Assembly (NCBI GenBank): GCA_002914805.1
Contig: JXTB01000079.1
Coordinates: 1,051,874-1,115,873, forward strand
Direction of reading: 5' to 3'
Length of the DNA stretch: 64,000 bases
DNA from: Parasponia andersonii
Taxonomy: Eukaryota; Streptophyta; Magnoliopsida; Rosales; Cannabaceae
In this document: one piece after another, positions 63,084 to 64,000 of the stretch
How the letters are laid out: the number at the start of each line of letters is the position of its first letter
Position numbering within the stretch: position 1 is the stretch's first letter
The notes under the pieces: generated by a model
What the model was told of the DNA's origin: nothing
Database searches by the model: none
Seen by the model: the letters and a program-made list of their open reading frames with translations, nothing else
Made by a program: the position numbers and the translations under genes

Positions 63084-63552
63084 GTATGGGTTTGAAGACT
63101 CAATATACATATAGGACAACGTAGGTGATGAGTTAGCTTTTATTTCCTGTTTTTGTTAGTCCGATTTATCTGGGTGATATACGTTCTAATATAATCAAGA
63201 CAACTCTGAGCAAAAGTGTGCATGGTTTTTGCTTAAATGTGACTTCTACTTCTATACATATTTTCTTTTTTGTTGTACATTACTTAATTAATAAGACATC
63301 CTATTTGTGATTTCTACTTCTATACATATTTTTTTTTCTTGTACATTACTTATTTATTAAGACATCTTATTTGTGATTTCTACTGCTATACATTTTTTTT
63401 TCTTCATCGTTTGTTGGAAGGTCTATGTCATCAATTATCAAAATCTCCTTGTTCACCAAAGTTTGCCGATTTGTAATTTAATACCCTTTTTTTAAAAAAA
63501 AAATCCATTGTATCAACCCTCAAATATATAAAGATTTCCTTCGCATAAAGTA

Positions 63553-63911
63553 GGGAAATTAGCATTTTTATACCTGTATTTTGATATTTTGTTCAAATTA
63601 TACATTCTGTTTTGGTTATTATCAATATTGACCCTTAAATTTTATACTTGTTACAAATTTATACCCTGATACTAATTTAGAGCAGTTAATTTACCAAGAT
63701 CATTTAATAAACTTATTCTCGGATCAGTTTTTATATGGTTTATTTTCAATTTTTTAAACGGCAACTTAGTAAATTTACTGTTCTAAATTGATATCAGGGT
63801 ATAAATTTGTCATAGATTTCAAATCTAAGAGTCAATGTTGATAATAACCAAAACAAATGGTATAATTTGAATAAAATATCAAATTACAGGTACAAAAATG
63901 ATAATATCCCC
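63553..63911. mobile_element. Long-TIR MITE, 359 bp, Mutator-like
   Basis: Arms of about 140 bp are highly complementary: GGGAAATTAGCATTTTTATA on the left, GGGATATTATCATTTTTGTA on the right (complement). Both include TTTTGGTTATTATCAA and ACAAATTTATACCCTGATA. The flanks CATAAAGTA and CATAAAAAGTA suggest a 9-bp duplication with a small later indel. This is the best preserved of the MITEs here. No coding capacity. Confidence 0.85.
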
Positions 63912-64000
63912 CATAAAAAGTAATTATTTCCTAGGAAAAGATGAGTTTACTTAGTTAGCATTCAATGCACTCAATTATATATATAGATAGGGGTGGGAAA

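Noticed and set aside
1-64000. tRNA or rRNA genes
   Set aside because: I saw no convincing tRNA cloverleaf boxes or rRNA sequence by eye; a covariance-model scan would be decisive.

Overview
The window is nuclear DNA of a flowering plant, almost certainly a eudicot. The evidence is spliced genes of plant-specific families (WSD1-type wax ester synthase, WNK kinase, plant-length HPPD), AT-rich intergenic DNA, Ty1-copia, Ty3-gypsy and L1-type elements, and long-TIR MITEs. The HPPD protein looks rosid-like to me, but I would not name a species.

Layout. 0.6-1.4 kb (+): a two-RRM hnRNP F/H-like protein. 2.3-5.3 kb (-): an intron-containing GET3B/ArsA-type ATPase relic whose P-loop and switch residues are altered and whose reading frame is interrupted. 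7.1-13.1 kb: a decayed SIRE-like copia element, with its LTR split by a second LTR-like insertion, followed by degenerate tandem repeats. 15.0-21.8 kb (+): a WNK kinase pseudogene interrupted by a copia element (15529-21074). 24.0-35.6 kb (-): a WSD1-family gene that I can assemble completely from seven exons (about 483 aa); a younger copia element lies in its fourth intron and a Mutator-like MITE in its first. 37.1-43.3 kb: AT-rich DNA, possibly old LTR sequence. 43.3-48.2 kb: a gypsy-type element with 650-bp LTRs, a perfect 5-bp target duplication and gag/protease-like remains only. 48.8-50.7 kb (-): a 5'-truncated L1-type LINE. 50.9 kb: a stray copy of the WSD1 upstream region. 51.9-52.3 kb: a trace of copia reverse transcriptase. 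53.2-55.3 kb (-): an intact two-exon 4-hydroxyphenylpyruvate dioxygenase gene (446 aa), with a duplicated scrap of its 5' end 1.8 kb upstream. 57-62 kb: AT-rich DNA with MITEs and a 261-bp gap. 62.4 kb (+): the first two exons of an unidentified gene that runs beyond what I can follow.

The genes do not form a pathway or cluster. The main story is genome turnover: gene duplicates decaying (GET3B, WNK, HPPD 5' end, WSD1 promoter), nested LTR elements of different ages (LTR pairs differing by roughly 5 to 10 % by eye), and several MITEs with 9-bp-class target duplications. I see no new defence or biosynthetic system. The most notable items are the intact WSD1 gene spliced across a copia element, the gag-only gypsy element with an antisense promoter-like stretch, the degenerate GET3B copy, and an apparent assembly or repair junction at base 16898.
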